A DNA stretch of 64,000 bases from Globisporangium splendens (taxonomy: Eukaryota; Oomycota; Peronosporomycetes; Pythiales; Pythiaceae): positions 62,001 through 126,000 of the forward strand of contig VFIW01000076.1 in NCBI GenBank assembly GCA_006386115.1. The letters are read 5' to 3'. Within the stretch, counting starts at the first letter, position 1; the number at the start of each line of letters is the position of its first letter. Positions 21,954 to 33,942 of the stretch are shown one piece after another. Below the pieces are notes generated by a model, which saw nothing but the letters and a program-made list of their open reading frames with translations, did not search any database and was not told the DNA's origin. The position numbers were made by a program, and so were the translations under genes.

Positions 21954-22541
21954 ATGAGCACCAGTGGCGCAATCTCGTCGGCGCCGACGTCCACGCTGGA
22001 GCCGCATGCAGCGCGCGATATCATCACGTGGCACGCGTACACGAACGGGCTGAAGACCGGCGCCAAGTTCGGCGGCGCTGCTGCCGTCGCCGTGCTCGCG
22101 GCCAACCACTACTCGCCGACGTTCCGCAAGCGTCTGGGCATCAGTGGCAAGTGGGCGCTCGTCGTCAGCTCGTTCCTCGGCTCGTTCACGATCACGTCCG
22201 AGAAGCTCATGCTCGCGGGCACGCGCAACCCGCAAAAGTACCTCGACTCGATCGACCCGAACTACATTGAGGAGAAGATCAACGAGCGCAAGACGCTCAA
22301 GTGGTACCAGAGCGCCGCGAACCACGTGTACGACTACCCGTACCGCACGCTCGCGACCGTCGGCGTGCCGCTCGTCGGCGGCATCTACGCGTACCAGCGC
22401 ACGAACAAGGCCATCCAGGCGTCGCAGCAGATCATGCACACGCGTATTTACGGACAAGGCGCCGTTGTCGTGCTGCTGCTGAGCTCCATGGCGTTCCACG
22501 ATTACATGGCCAAGCGCGGACGTTTTGAACCAGAAGAATAA
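21954..22541 (+). CDS. HIG1-domain protein, copy 2 (mitochondrial, Rcf2-like)
   Basis: An intronless gene of 195 residues, a tandem paralogue of the copy 0.5 kb upstream. Both share LGxSGKW, the YDYPYRT/YDHPYRS segment and an almost identical last 45 residues containing the HIG1-type motif. The N-terminal 30 residues (Ser/Thr/Ala-rich) are unrelated to copy 1 and could be a mitochondrial targeting region, although basic residues are few. It lacks the acidic C-terminal tail of copy 1 and ends RGRFEPEE. It sits just outside the recognisable left end of the palindrome. Confidence 0.7.
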   Translation: MSTSGAISSAPTSTLEPHAARDIITWHAYTNGLKTGAKFGGAAAVAVLAANHYSPTFRKRLGISGKWALVVSSFLGSFTITSEKLMLAGTRNPQKYLDSIDPNYIEEKINERKTLKWYQSAANHVYDYPYRTLATVGVPLVGGIYAYQRTNKAIQASQQIMHTRIYGQGAVVVLLLSSMAFHDYMAKRGRFEPEE

Positions 22542-23317
22542 AGCACTGAGAAGCAGATACGCGCACATGGAGTGCATGCGATGAAGCGATGTTGAAAATG
22601 TGCGCGGTCGGTCGAATTGAATACGCATGGCAAGCACGTCGTTGAGGAATTGACGAGCGAGCGCAATAATAGAGAACGGTGATGACGATGCTGATGAAGA
22701 AGAGATAAGTGAAGCAGCACCCACTGCATCTAGAAGCTACATATCTAAATACACGCAAGATTAACGTACTGGCATTGCGTTGGTTGCATTCGATGCAGAG
22801 GCAGCGTTGCATTGCGGCTCTTGTCTTCTTGACCAAGAGGTCTAGTTGCTATGATCCGTTGGAGAGGCTCCGACTGATACATTCACGCAACATTCATTCC
22901 GAACGCGCAATCCGGACTGTGTATGATGACGCGCGAAAATTGGACCCATGCCATGATGATTTCCATCTGAAGTTGACGGCTTCCTCCTTCTTGACTTGGG
23001 TTCTCTGCTGTTTGAACCGCTCGTACGTTTTCTTCTGCGTGTAATAATAGCATGCGAGGCACTGGGGGAGTTCCACGCACTCCTTGTTATATATGCTTGC
23101 TTTCCTCTTGATCTGCAGTTCCAACATGCCTTCAGCAGTGATTCTGGTACTTTCGCTCGCTTGTTTGTAAGAGAGCAAGTAAGCAGCATTCTCTCCCTTG
23201 AGGTCCTCAGAGCGCAGATCGCAAGCAGAGATCAGTGTGATTCCGTTCACTAACGTCAGACGAGGTAGCAGGTGGTATCACCACCGCATCGCGATCTCAA
23301 GTACCAGCGGAGACGAC

Positions 23318-23353
23318 ATGACCACAATCGTTGTTCACCAAGACGACGGTTTC
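23318..23353 (+). pseudogene. truncated CDC50/LEM3 remnant
   Basis: The ATG and about 12 codons (MTTIVVHQDDGF) correspond to the start of the intact CDC50 gene at 63384 in the right arm. The shared upstream region is also kept. Similarity stops abruptly in codon 12 or 13 where retroelement sequence begins, and the rest of the gene, including both membrane helices and the ectodomain, is missing on this side. Confidence 0.8.
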
Positions 23354-25123
23354 AACCACAGCAAACAAATGTGCTTCGGCTGTACAACGGGCTACGTCAT
23401 TATAACCACGAATGGCATCTGCACACCAGTGAAGCAACTCTGACCCACGTCGACACGACCCTAGTCAAAGCTACGAATACAGTTCACTCCGCAATGGACT
23501 GTGACGTCATGGCAACAAGAGACTTGAACGGGCAGAAGGTGTCGTTCCATGCACATCCACGTTTCACAAGAATCGTGCAACTATGGGGTGGCAACGGACG
23601 ATACAATACGACCAGATCTTTCTATCGGCAACAAGTTGCAGCAACGAGGACACAAATTGGCAAAGATACTCGAGATGCAGCAGTCAACAAAGCTGTCCAT
23701 ACAACAGGATCTCTGTGGCCAGGACTGCAATTAATCCAGTGGAGCGAATTACACAACATCCCAGGGATTACAGTTTATACAGCCCAGACTCTTCTCCGGC
23801 TGAAAGCCAACCGACTCTCCATGTGGAACTAGGAGAAAGCTGATCTATCCTGCTCGAATCCCGAATGTTCCCAAGTTGTCCAATCTTCTGTTCAACATCT
23901 ACTCTGGGAGTGTCCGAAAGCCAGACTCGTGTGGAACTACTTTTATGCGCTATGGGCGAAGATCGGAATCACTCCTGGTCACGACCCCACAATCTGGATC
24001 TTCAGTCTGGATCTACCAGATACTCCAAGGCATGCATGGACCACGATCAAGAGACACATTATCGGACACAAGTTCTCCAATGAACATCTCCAAGATCACC
24101 TCTATTCCGTCGCACACATGCTGTGGCGATATATGAGCGCGTCGCTCATACAGACCATTTGGTGTGCGCATCTGCGACGCATGGATTCGGATCCAATCAA
24201 ATCGACTGCTGAGATGGCGATCATGATGACCAGATTAGAGGCAGGAATGCGAAACCTCACACGACTCGCTGAAGCGCAAGCTGGAGACTCGGACGGTCAC
24301 ACGGTTGCAGCAGTTCTCAAGGCATATGTCGACTGCTTTCTCAGCCAAACCGACGCCATCCCCTTGACTCCAAGTGATACTCGCGGCGTTTACCTGTTGT
24401 TTTTCGATGGTGGATCACGCGGCAATCCAGGACCAGGAGGGACTGGATCCATTATCGTGCGTGTCCATAAGGACTCGCACACAGCCAGTTTAATTTGGGC
24501 CGCGAGCATGGCGTATAGCAGGAAGGACACGACCAACAACTTTGCCGAGTACTGGGGTCTCATACATGGACTCCGAGAAGCCCAACGCAGTCACTTCGAA
24601 CCGTTGTACGTGATTGGAGACAGTGCACTCATTATCTCCCAACAGCGAATGCATCGGTCCCCTCGACAGCACCGATTGGCACGTTTATACCAGACAAGTC
24701 GACGACTCGCGGATTGCATCGACATCCGAGGATGGTACCATCACTACCGTGCCTTCAACAAGATGGCGGACTCAGCCGCCAACCTAGCCATGGATACCAG
24801 AACCTCAACGCAGGTTCACTTCCCAACTCAAAGAGCTGCTTTCAACAATCTCACCCAGGATCTTGACAACGACATCATGCATTGGCTTGTGCGAAGTTCG
24901 GAAGACCCAAGGTCATTGGACAACACAAGGCAGCCTCACATAGGACCAAGAGAACATGCCATCCTGGTCAAAGATTATTTAGCATTCAGAAGTGATCTAT
25001 TGCAATCCGCGCTGTAGACACATTTACACTCCTGTATGAAATTCGCAATGAAGATTAGGTAGGAGAATGGATATTGTAGGTCACGACGATGAACCTAAAT
25101 ATACCTCACCTTATACAGATAAA
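23354..25123 (+). mobile_element. 5'-truncated LINE-type retroelement fragment with RNase H
   Basis: This segment exists only in the left arm and replaces the body of CDC50; similarity with the right arm resumes at 25124. The frame open from 23833 to 25017 begins with a CxxxxC...H...C zinc-knuckle (CSNPEC, then HLLWECP) followed by VWNYFYALW, the zf-RVT pattern found after reverse transcriptase. An RNase H domain follows: FFDGGSRGNPGPGG (first Asp), FAEYWGL (Glu), GDSALI (Asp) and NKMADSAAN (last Asp). All four catalytic acids are visible. Upstream frames are broken by stops, and no reverse-transcriptase core (YxDD) was found, so the copy is 5'-truncated and inactive as a whole. No poly(A) tail or clear target duplication is seen, and about 1.5 kb of host sequence is missing at the site. 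Confidence 0.8.
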
Positions 25124-25544
25124 GGATTTATAGCAGTGCAATCTGTAATGATTTCGTGTTATTCGGTATAATGGCTGCGGATTTGTTTACATCATGCGGA
25201 AAATGAGAGGGAGGAGACGAACTTCGACCGATTGCTCAGTGTGTCTGTGACATGTGAGTGCAACGTGGCGTATCCACTATGCGCGTTCCTCTCATAACTT
25301 ATCCCTTTCATATTAGATACAAATATAGTTGTGCTGAACAGAACTCCAAAGGCAGTTGTCACTGTGTGAGCGACTTTGTTGTCCTTTTCAAATATACAAA
25401 TACACTTTATATGATAGTCTTGTCCTTTCCGACCAATATCATCTATGCCAAATATCTCGCAATTTCGCATGGCATGCGTGGGGTCGCCAAAATGCAAAGG
25501 GGGATGTCGAAAGTGAGAGGTGGCGGGTATTCGCATTTTAGGAC

Positions 25545-28500
25545 ATGAAGGACGCAACGGCCGACGGCGACGGCGACGACCGCGCGCCTGCGGGTGAGTA
25601 CGCGCAGGTGCTCGACGTGATGTCGGGCGCGTCGATGACGCACTCCATGCGCATCCGGCTCCACAAGGCGCGCAGCAACGGCCGCTTGGACGAGGTCGTC
25701 GAAGGAAAGCCCGACAAAACCGATGCGGACGGGTACAAGAAGAAGCGCCTTCGAGACAAGACGCCAGGTAAGCTTCTTGTTACGTGTTGCTATGTATTAT
25801 GCGAGCATGTGGTGAATAATGGGTAATGTCGTCATTATTTAGGCGCGTTCAAAACGAATGCTCGACTCGCGGCGCGGCTCGCGCTCGGCGTGCTGCTCGC
25901 TGGCGCTGTACAGACCCACGCTTCATCGAACAGTGAGGGCAAGCGCTGGTTGCTGCTCCCGCACGACTACTACCTGGGCGGGCTGGCGTACGCGGCGATC
26001 ATGGTAATTTTTGCGGCGGCGCGCAATGTCGGTGGCGGGATCCAAAACATGTGGCAGATCGATCTGGGCGTCGCGATCGCGCTCGTGTACAATTTCGTGC
26101 TTTTTTCGTGCATCCCGATGACGCAGTCCGATTTGATCGACATGCACGTGAACCTCCGGGGCCGCTCGTACGACATCAGCCTGCACGACTTCGGCGTCGT
26201 GCTGCCGCTGCTCGTCGTGTTCACATTCGTGATGTTCGTGCTGCCAGTGGTAAGTAAGACCTTATTGTGGTGGATAGTGCCATCCTAGTGCTATTAGCAC
26301 CTGGGTTTGGGAGGGGAAATCGCGGTGATTAACTCGTTTTGTACCCATGTTGCTCGTCTTTGTCACTCACAGCAACGAAACGTAAAGAAGTTTGCAGTGA
26401 GCACCAATTTGTACTTCAGTACGTCTATGCTTTATCTGGTTCGTCTGATTTCATTCTTGCATCCGTCCAAATTCTCTAACTTCATCTCTCCGTGCGTCAT
26501 GACTGTTAGCGTTAACGGTGCTGAACCCAATGAATCCGATCTTCCCGACGCAGCGAAAGGATTTAGGAGACGGACTATTTGGCACGAAAAACCTGATTAA
26601 GAACCTCGCGATTTACAGCGGTGTCGGCGCGCTAGGCACAGCGATCGCGCTCATGACAGTGCTTCTGCCGTACCCCATCCTGTACGTCTTCAAAATGCCT
26701 TCATGGCAATTTTGCATGCAATCTCTTACTTGTGAAAAGCTAACATTCTCGCATGTGTGGTGTGCAGAGCGACACGGCAGATGATCTCGCTCATCAAAGC
26801 TGCGCCGCACGACATTCGTGATATCCTCAACCTGATCGTCGACTCGTACTGCTTTCGCGCCAAGGATATTAAGCAGATGGACTTTTTCCGACTGCGACTC
26901 GATCGGCTGCTCTCGAGCGCGCAGAAACGACTCACAGAGATGGAAGGGTTGCTCGATGAGTGCTGGTGGGAAGAGCTCATTGGCGTCGGCATGTATTTCA
27001 AGTTCAACAAGACTGTCGCAAAGCAGTTTGTGAAACTGTATGCACAACTACTCAAAGATGTGCAAGCCATGCGGTTCGCGATTGCTGCTGAGACGTCCCA
27101 TTGGACCCACGCGGTGCTCATCAAGAAGCTGCAAAAGAATATCTACGTGGTACAAACGGAGATGAACGACCTGCTTGAAGATATTTCCGACAAAGTACTT
27201 CACGCTGATATATGTAAGTGGTCTTGGTCTTGTACACACAACTTCAAATGCTTAGTTCCTCACGTGTCAGTGTGTTGCTGACGTAGCCATGCCATCGTCG
27301 AGATTCAATCACCTGGAGATGAAACTCGAGCAGCTCATGGCCAAGTATACCAAGTTGTACGGCGAAATCGCAGCATCGGAAGTTCACACTCCAGCCGACG
27401 TGGGGAAGACGATGCCGTTGAACCTCTTTATGTATTCGTTCCACGCGCTCGCACACACGCTGTTTGAGTTTGAGCAGCAATACAATCATAAAGACTTTAC
27501 ATCCAAGTACCGAATCCACAGTTTCGTCAAGATGGTGTGGAAGAGTTTCTACGAGAAAAGCAGCTACCCGCACCAATTGCTATTTTTCTCGTTTCGCACG
27601 ACGCTCGCGGTTTTGCTTGGGGTGTCCGTGGCGACGTTTGTGTTCGCGTTCAGCTACATAGCGCCAAATGCAATCGCTTTGGTGGCCCAGTATCACATCG
27701 GTATGTTTTTGTGAACCACAATCAGTACGATGGATGTGAGCTAACGTTTGCAATAATCTTTTGCCGTTGCTTTGTAATTTTTGTGGATGCAGGTGGCACG
27801 TACAGCAACACGATCTACCGATTTGCGGGATTGGTGGCAGGCACGGTCTTGCCGTCCGTGTTTCACTTCTTCATCTGTCAGATCCCCAGTGACGTTGGGT
27901 ACAACTTTTTGAACAACATCATCCTCTTCGTCTGGACATTGGGCTCAATGTATCTGTACTACAGCGCGTCGTACCAGAAAATTGCAGGGCTGGTATCTGC
28001 GTACATGGCGGCATACGTTTTGCTCGACCACACGTGCCGATCACCGACTAGTATCACGGGGTCGACTGGAACGCTTTCGTACTCGAATTTGACCGAAAAT
28101 GCGCTTGGAATCCTCATCTTGATGCTTGTCGAGCTCGTTTTGCACCCGCAGAGTGCAACGACTCTTCTACGGAAAAACATCCAGGACGTCGTGAAACAGC
28201 ATGGCGAAGTGTTTCGGCAAGTTTTCCGACATCATTTGGCAAGTGAACAGTTTCAGGGTGCAGCATCGCATGCTGACAAACTCACCGAGTCGGAACTCAA
28301 GGCGCTGCGAAAGGAAGTGTCGGTCACATTACCGCTGCTGCTAGTGGAGCAGGCAAAATTGCTGCATGATGCCTCCAAGGAGCCGACCTTATGGCGACCC
28401 GAGTTTTCCGTGACCAAGTATTCTCAAGTAACAAATGTTTGCAAGACATTGCTCACACATTTGCGGATTCTGCTTGATCTTGTCGAGTGGCACGAAAAGC

Positions 28501-29522
28501 GACGCACGAATGGACTTGACACACGGCTGCGGCTTCCTCGAACCAGCACACTCAACGCAGAGTGTTTTGCTGCTGCTGTTGCGGTTGGAGATGAACCCGA
28601 GGCTCCGTCACCTCGCGCTAAGGCTTCAAGCCCACGCCAGCAATGGCTTGCCAGTCAAGATGAATTCGAAGCAAGCGTAGAAGATGCCCTGGACACATTG
28701 ACTGAGCTGTTTGGCAAAGAGTTCTGCAACGTGAGCGGCGACGAAACAGCGATATTCATGCAGATGAAAGAAGCTTTTCGCATTGCTGATGTGCACCGTC
28801 GTGGCGAAGTTAATGCTGGCGAATTAGCTCTCTTCTTGGAGAAGTTGCTGCCGTACACTGCACTCGGCAACGTTGAAATCGATCAGTATGTTGGAGAGTT
28901 CATGAAGATGGTGGATAAAGACCAGGATGGCACGGTATCGTTCAAGGAGTTTATGAAAGCCTTGAACGAAGGTTTCCGCCTGGAACTTGAAATATATGAG
29001 CTCGCACAAGCAAGAAGCTTGAGCGGCCGCGCCGCCGACGGCCAGCTCAGTCGAGTTGACAGTAGCAAAAGACTCAACCGAGCTGACAGCCGCAGGCTCA
29101 GTCGAGTTGACAGCAGAAGGGGTCCGCAAAGAGCGGCAAGCGTTGCCGTCGAAACTGTAGAAAAGGGAACGGACGCAATCACGCCAGTATTTGCAACTTC
29201 GTATCCGACGGCAACCTCAAGTGAAGATAAGCCTCTCACGATTCTCGACCCCAATTTCTTTAGTGTTCCTGAAAAGCAACCGACACTTCGACGCCGCTTC
29301 TCGATGGAAGATTCTGGGGAAGCGCTGCTTAACGTTGAGTCCTTCACGATCAAGAAAGCATATGTGGCGTTGAAGCAAAGTTATGGCGAGTACTTCATGT
29401 ATCAATACGAGCGCGAGCATCAGGTTCCTATGGAAGACTTCATCGTCATGAGCTGTTTGATTTCGGAGTGCGAACAAATTGAAGCCAATCTGACCGAACT
29501 CAACTCGCTAGCAGTATCATAG
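25545..29522 (+). CDS. FUSC-like membrane protein with EF-hands, left-arm copy (FUSC2)
   Basis: Seven exons: 25545-25767, 25843-26249, 26373-26418, 26510-26681, 26768-27213, 27287-27700 and 27793-29522, giving 1145 residues. Exon 3 is only 46 nt. The order is a soluble basic N-terminus, membrane cluster 1, a helical soluble middle, membrane cluster 2 (from FFSFRTTLAVLLG to LGILILMLVEL) and a soluble C-terminus. The EF-hand pair is DVHRRGEVNAGE (degenerate) and DKDQDGTVSFKE (canonical). After it comes a tandem RVDSxxRL/RADSRRL/RVDSRR repeat at about 29040-29120, absent from FUSC1, which looks like a basic, possibly phosphorylated linker. A role as a Ca2+-sensitive anion or aromatic-acid exporter is inferred from the family. 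It is nearly identical to its mirror copy. Confidence 0.87.
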
Positions 29523-29765
29523 GCGGCGTCTGGCGCATTCCCCGCATGATGGTACGACAAGGTATTGCTTTTACATCGGGTATTTTTGTCATGGATTCAA
29601 GTTACGTGCTACTAACTGTAGTGCTGACGTATACTACTATCAACAAGGCAAAAATCCGCCAGAGAGCTTGAAAAAATGAAAGAGACACAACTGAAGCTGA
29701 CTTCAAGAGTAGAACAAGAAAAACAAAACTGAAAGACGGACCGCGCCAGCCACTCAAGCAACTGT

Positions 29766-30800
29766 CTAGTTGGGGACACCACCGTTCGCAGTGAGATGCG
29801 CAGCAGCGCTGACCGTTCGGGACAGCTTCGCGTTGATGCCAATTGAGATCCACGAGAAGATGCCGTCCGTGACCGAGTTGCCGAGGTACACGTAGTTCAC
29901 AACAGGGTCGAAGGTGGCCGCCGATTGAGCAAAGATGGAGTCCCTGGCGTTCGTGGTGAGAGTTTGTTTGTTCGGGAGATAGGCCGAAGTCTGTTCAACC
30001 TGGGTGATCAAACTCTGGTCGAAGAAGATCTGACCGACGTGGGATACCGAGCCGCCAGAGTAGGTGTTGTTCGCCAACACCTTACCATCGTGGTTCGCAA
30101 GAACGTGGATGTGTGTGGTGCGTCCAGTGTAGTGACCCGGGAAAGTGGTAAGGAAAGTCACCAAGCCGCTGGCATTCGTTGGCGCAAGCCCACGGTTAAA
30201 CGTCTTGTTGATGTTGGACTTGTCAGCATAGTTGCCATTGGTGGCCGCGTTCACGCCCGAGTACACACCCGTCGAGTTGCAGTGCCAGAAGTCAATGTAC
30301 AGGTTCGGGACTGGCAAGCATGTGTTGATGTCAATGATCTGGAGCTCGGTGTAGAGGTCAATACCCGCTTGCTTCTCACGAATGTCGGTACGGATGAGTT
30401 CACCCCGGACGTAGTAAGGTCCTTCGGTCACGTAAGGCTCGAGGACGCACTTTGGCGTGGAACCGAAGAGAACAGTTGGGTCTGTAGCGGGGCTGACTCC
30501 GGTAAGAGACGACTTGTGGTTCGTCGCGATCACGGTGGCAGCGCTGAGTTTGCGATCTGCGCGGAGTTTCTCGACCAAGGCAGCACGTCGCGCACTTCCT
30601 TCTTCTTGAAGTCGTCGACCATGTGGAGTCTTGGCGCAAGCTGCAAGAGCACGCTGGCTTTCAGCAAAATACTGCTGGCGCTGGACTTGCACTTCAGCAC
30701 TTTCAGCATGGTGGGTCTCACCAGGGTGAGCTGTTGCAAGCTCCGAAAGACCAAGAATGGCCAAGACAGTCACAGCGAAGAGTTTGATCAATTGGACCAT
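29766..30800 (-). CDS. secreted intradiol ring-cleavage dioxygenase, outer type, left
   Basis: An intronless gene of 344 residues. I take the ATG at 30800 because it gives a clean signal peptide (MVQLIKLFAVTVLAILGL...ATA) ending just before HPGETHH; the longer frame upstream has no such feature. The catalytic domain (Pfam dioxygenase_C) contains EGPYY, the WHCNSTGVYSG segment with the first Tyr iron ligand, and PGHYTGRTTHIHV with the second Tyr and both His ligands. The family uses Fe(III) to open catechol-type rings between the two hydroxyls; extracellular action on plant or microbial phenolics is inferred. It ends ...TANGGVPN, without the Gly/Pro tail of the inner copies. It converges with FUSC2, with 243 bp between stops. 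Confidence 0.87.
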   Translation of the reverse strand: MVQLIKLFAVTVLAILGLSELATAHPGETHHAESAEVQVQRQQYFAESQRALAACAKTPHGRRLQEEGSARRAALVEKLRADRKLSAATVIATNHKSSLTGVSPATDPTVLFGSTPKCVLEPYVTEGPYYVRGELIRTDIREKQAGIDLYTELQIIDINTCLPVPNLYIDFWHCNSTGVYSGVNAATNGNYADKSNINKTFNRGLAPTNASGLVTFLTTFPGHYTGRTTHIHVLANHDGKVLANNTYSGGSVSHVGQIFFDQSLITQVEQTSAYLPNKQTLTTNARDSIFAQSAATFDPVVNYVYLGNSVTDGIFSWISIGINAKLSRTVSAAAHLTANGGVPN

Positions 30801-33800
30801 CTTGGAGAAGGTTGCTGAGACGTTGCTTGAGTTGTTGTTTGCAGGAGAAGGCAGATTTGAAAGTAAGTGTCCAAAATGAAACGCAAAGGATGTGAAAACC
30901 GTTTGATCCTGTCCATTGATCCCCGCTCGAGATTGCATCAGCTTGGGCATCAACTCTGATGAAGAGCCCTTGTCTGCCTCCTTGAACGTGGAGGCTCAAG
31001 GACTACTTGATGGTGTGTGGCTGGTGCTTCCATCCAAGTATCCTTATTACTGTACAACAAAATGTGGATTGAGTATCTGTACTGTTGCATCCGTCAGCAC
31101 GTGTTGGCACTCGACCCATACATATTGTTACTGTACAGCTCATTATCAGCAGTGTCAGGAAATGTTCACACACAGGCACAATGGCTCGAGTCAACTCTCA
31201 AGCCCCGAGCGTCGTTCGACAAGGCAAGAGATCTGTCTGTATATGCAGTTGGTTTCAAGTGCACCTTCAAACTTTGGCGGCCGAGTTGTTACATCTGATA
31301 ATGGAGCATGAGCGACCCAGGCTACGATCTTTTGGGATGACCACATTTGTTAGGCACAGAAACTCGAAGCAAATGACCGTCGGCAAAGATTCGTTGCATT
31401 CGAGTTTGGGCTCGACATATTTTGGGGGTCCATTTCTAGATTTGAAGTCGACTCAAGTTCATCAAAACCATTGGAGCTCTTCGTGTGGGTCCAATCTGTT
31501 TACAACATCGAAAAACGCTCTGTGTAATAATCCTGATCATGATCGGTTAAGAGGTGAAGGTAATCAGATTGTGTTTTCCAGTGTAGCACCACGCACGACA
31601 TGGATGGGCCAGTCGGATGGGTATCAAGACTGCAACCGAGTCACCTCGTTGGATGTGCGAGGAGCAGCGGGAAACTGATGATGGCAAGTTGCATTTGAGA
31701 CTCCCCGAGTCTCACGCCCGCTGTCCAGTCTTGCAAGCATGGAGTACTTCTACTCTGCAGCAGACAACGACCAAGATACCGTTGTAGATGAGACCACCTG
31801 GGCACGCAAGACCCCCAGAATTGCTCCGAAGATCTGCCAGGAGCACAGAAAACGGAGGCAAGCGATCTTGCATGTGGACCCTTCAACTCTCATGCCTAGG
31901 TGGGCGGAAAGTACGTCTGGTACAGTAGCGGACACTGGGCATGACGAGCTGAAAACAAGATCTTCCACAGGGCTCCGACCAGATCAGTGGAGACGAGAGC
32001 TCAAATCCTGCACATCTTTTTTCAGTCGCTTCTCACTGAAACCAGATTCGTGAGCCCGGGAACAGCGAGGCTGCTCTTCCTTGCCAGATTTTGCACTACC
32101 GGGTACCTCCAAAGAGCATAATTTGACAACCTGACGTGGATCGATTAGACCTGATTGCGATTGCCTTTTTTGCACGGCGTTACCTTCGAAGATTGACGAC
32201 AAGGTTGACCCTTGTGTCAAACCACTATCCATGTGTGCGTACGATGAGCGCCTCTTTCACCAACAAGGAATGGCCAAGCACCACTATGATCAAAATGGCT
32301 TCTTCTGGTTTTGAATTCCGATGATCTCTAAATTGCTGATCCTCTCGGCACTAAGGTCGATTTCGAAGTCTCTGTCTCTTTGCTACGCTGATGGAAATCA
32401 AGCCATCGCTGGACCTCAAGCATGTGGGAGCACTTCAAGATAGGCAAAGAAATGCAACCCCAGTGCTGCAGCATCATTGTGGCTGAAGAAACCCTTCGAG
32501 ACACAGGCGCGATGGACATCGAGGTAAGTAACGACCATTTCGCCCAGACGGCTCGCTGGGAAGGAGCTTCTCGCTTCCAATCCTACGTTTTGTTGAGATT
32601 TGAGATTCCATGCGTGACGCCAACAAAAAGCGCCATATCCAGTTGGACCCCCTTATGCTCCTTCACGGAGGAGGATCCCATTTTTTCAAGCGCGAACGCT
32701 GCAACTTGACGGCACAAGACGAAGCAAGCCACAGGGACTTAAAAACTCCCGCATGCTTTAATCCAGTTTGACTCCAGTGGATGGCTCTCCACGAGTATGT
32801 TATGCTTTGGCTACTTACTCTCTCGATCGAACGAGCACATCGTGGCATTCTGGGGGTCCGAGTGGAGATGGGCAGCGTTTGGTATTGCTTCTTATTTGAC
32901 AAAGATGATGGCAACTTGCAATTATTCGACAGTGGCACCTCGAAAAATCGTTGGAGGATCGCTCAGGAACGATCTGTCTACCTTGGTGTCTGCAAACGTG
33001 GGATGCTGCAGCGATTGACCGCAGTAATGCCGAAGGCTTCGGTACAACCCACCGCGCCTGTGCACGCACAACCAGATTCGAGAGACACAGCGAGCGGCTC
33101 TCCATGCTCTTTGTCTTGGGCAGTTTGCTACCGCGATGCTAGCTACAATCGTGTTCACAAAGCGGAATCGTGAGCTGCTGACCTTTCGTCGACATGACCT
33201 GCCGTGGTCCCCTAGGTTTACTGAAATCAAAATGCACCACCACAATCCAAACTCACGGATCTGGTTCGCTAGAGTGGTCGTTGTGCTTGGCAGATCATTG
33301 CGACAGCAAGGTGCAATACCAGGTTCACTTTCTAGTAATACAAGCTGCGCCACAATATCCAGTACCCTCTCAAACTCGATAAAAATCAGCAACAACACAA
33401 ACATTCCTGATTTTGATTTTGATTTTGGTGATTCACGCTCCCAAAGCCCAACCCTCTACAGCTATAGTTGATACCTCGATATATTCGTAAACTCTCAAAA
33501 AAAGTGTGACCTCCTTTGCCAGGAAAGATTAGTACGTGCGGATGACACTGCTGCCGACGAGACTCACGTGGATGGCTCTGTGCATGTGTTTCTGAGTACA
33601 ATCACAACATATCGTCGTGCAAACGACAACACCCAGCCAGCCGACCTCAACACGTTGCCCGAAACATGTCCAGTCATGTTTAACATCATCTCCTGGAGTC
33701 GTTGCCTAGCGGTCTTCTTGAGCTCCCTTTCACGGTTGAGTTCGCCACGACTTCAGTGCCCTAGCAAAAGTAACAGCAACTTCCACGGCCACGGCATCCG

Positions 33801-33942
33801 TGTCCAACGGGAACGCCCTCCCTGAGGCCGATCGCCTCTCTTCCTTCCGTCCGTCCAAATTCCACGCGATGCATCAAACCTCACTTTTGAATTTGCATCC
33901 TCGACGGAAACAGCCAATCCAAGAACCACTACTGCCTGCGCT
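30801..33942. repeat. degenerate repeat DNA between outer dioxygenase and array, left
   Basis: About 3.1 kb without a convincing gene, mirrored at 53034-56213. It carries a 12-bp motif gacccccagaat at 31810-31821 and its exact inverse at 32847-32858, so a decayed DNA transposon is possible. From about 33200 it merges into the Y-type spacer that precedes the array genes. The open frames are short and differ between the mirror copies by indels, as expected for non-coding DNA. Confidence 0.5.
32422..32709 (+). pseudogene. possible BED-type zinc-finger transposase relic, left
   Basis: A short frame begins MWEHFKIG then PQCCSII and TLRDTG, reminiscent of a BED finger (WxxF...CxxC...L) from an hAT-type transposase, but the second Cys is not in place and no His pair follows. 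A mirror copy lies at 54285-54572 on the minus strand. This is weak resemblance only. Confidence 0.2.

Noticed and set aside
30801..30953. Longer N-terminus for the outer dioxygenases (51 extra residues)
   Set aside because: The internal ATG gives a textbook signal peptide directly before the conserved HPG mature start; the extension would bury it.
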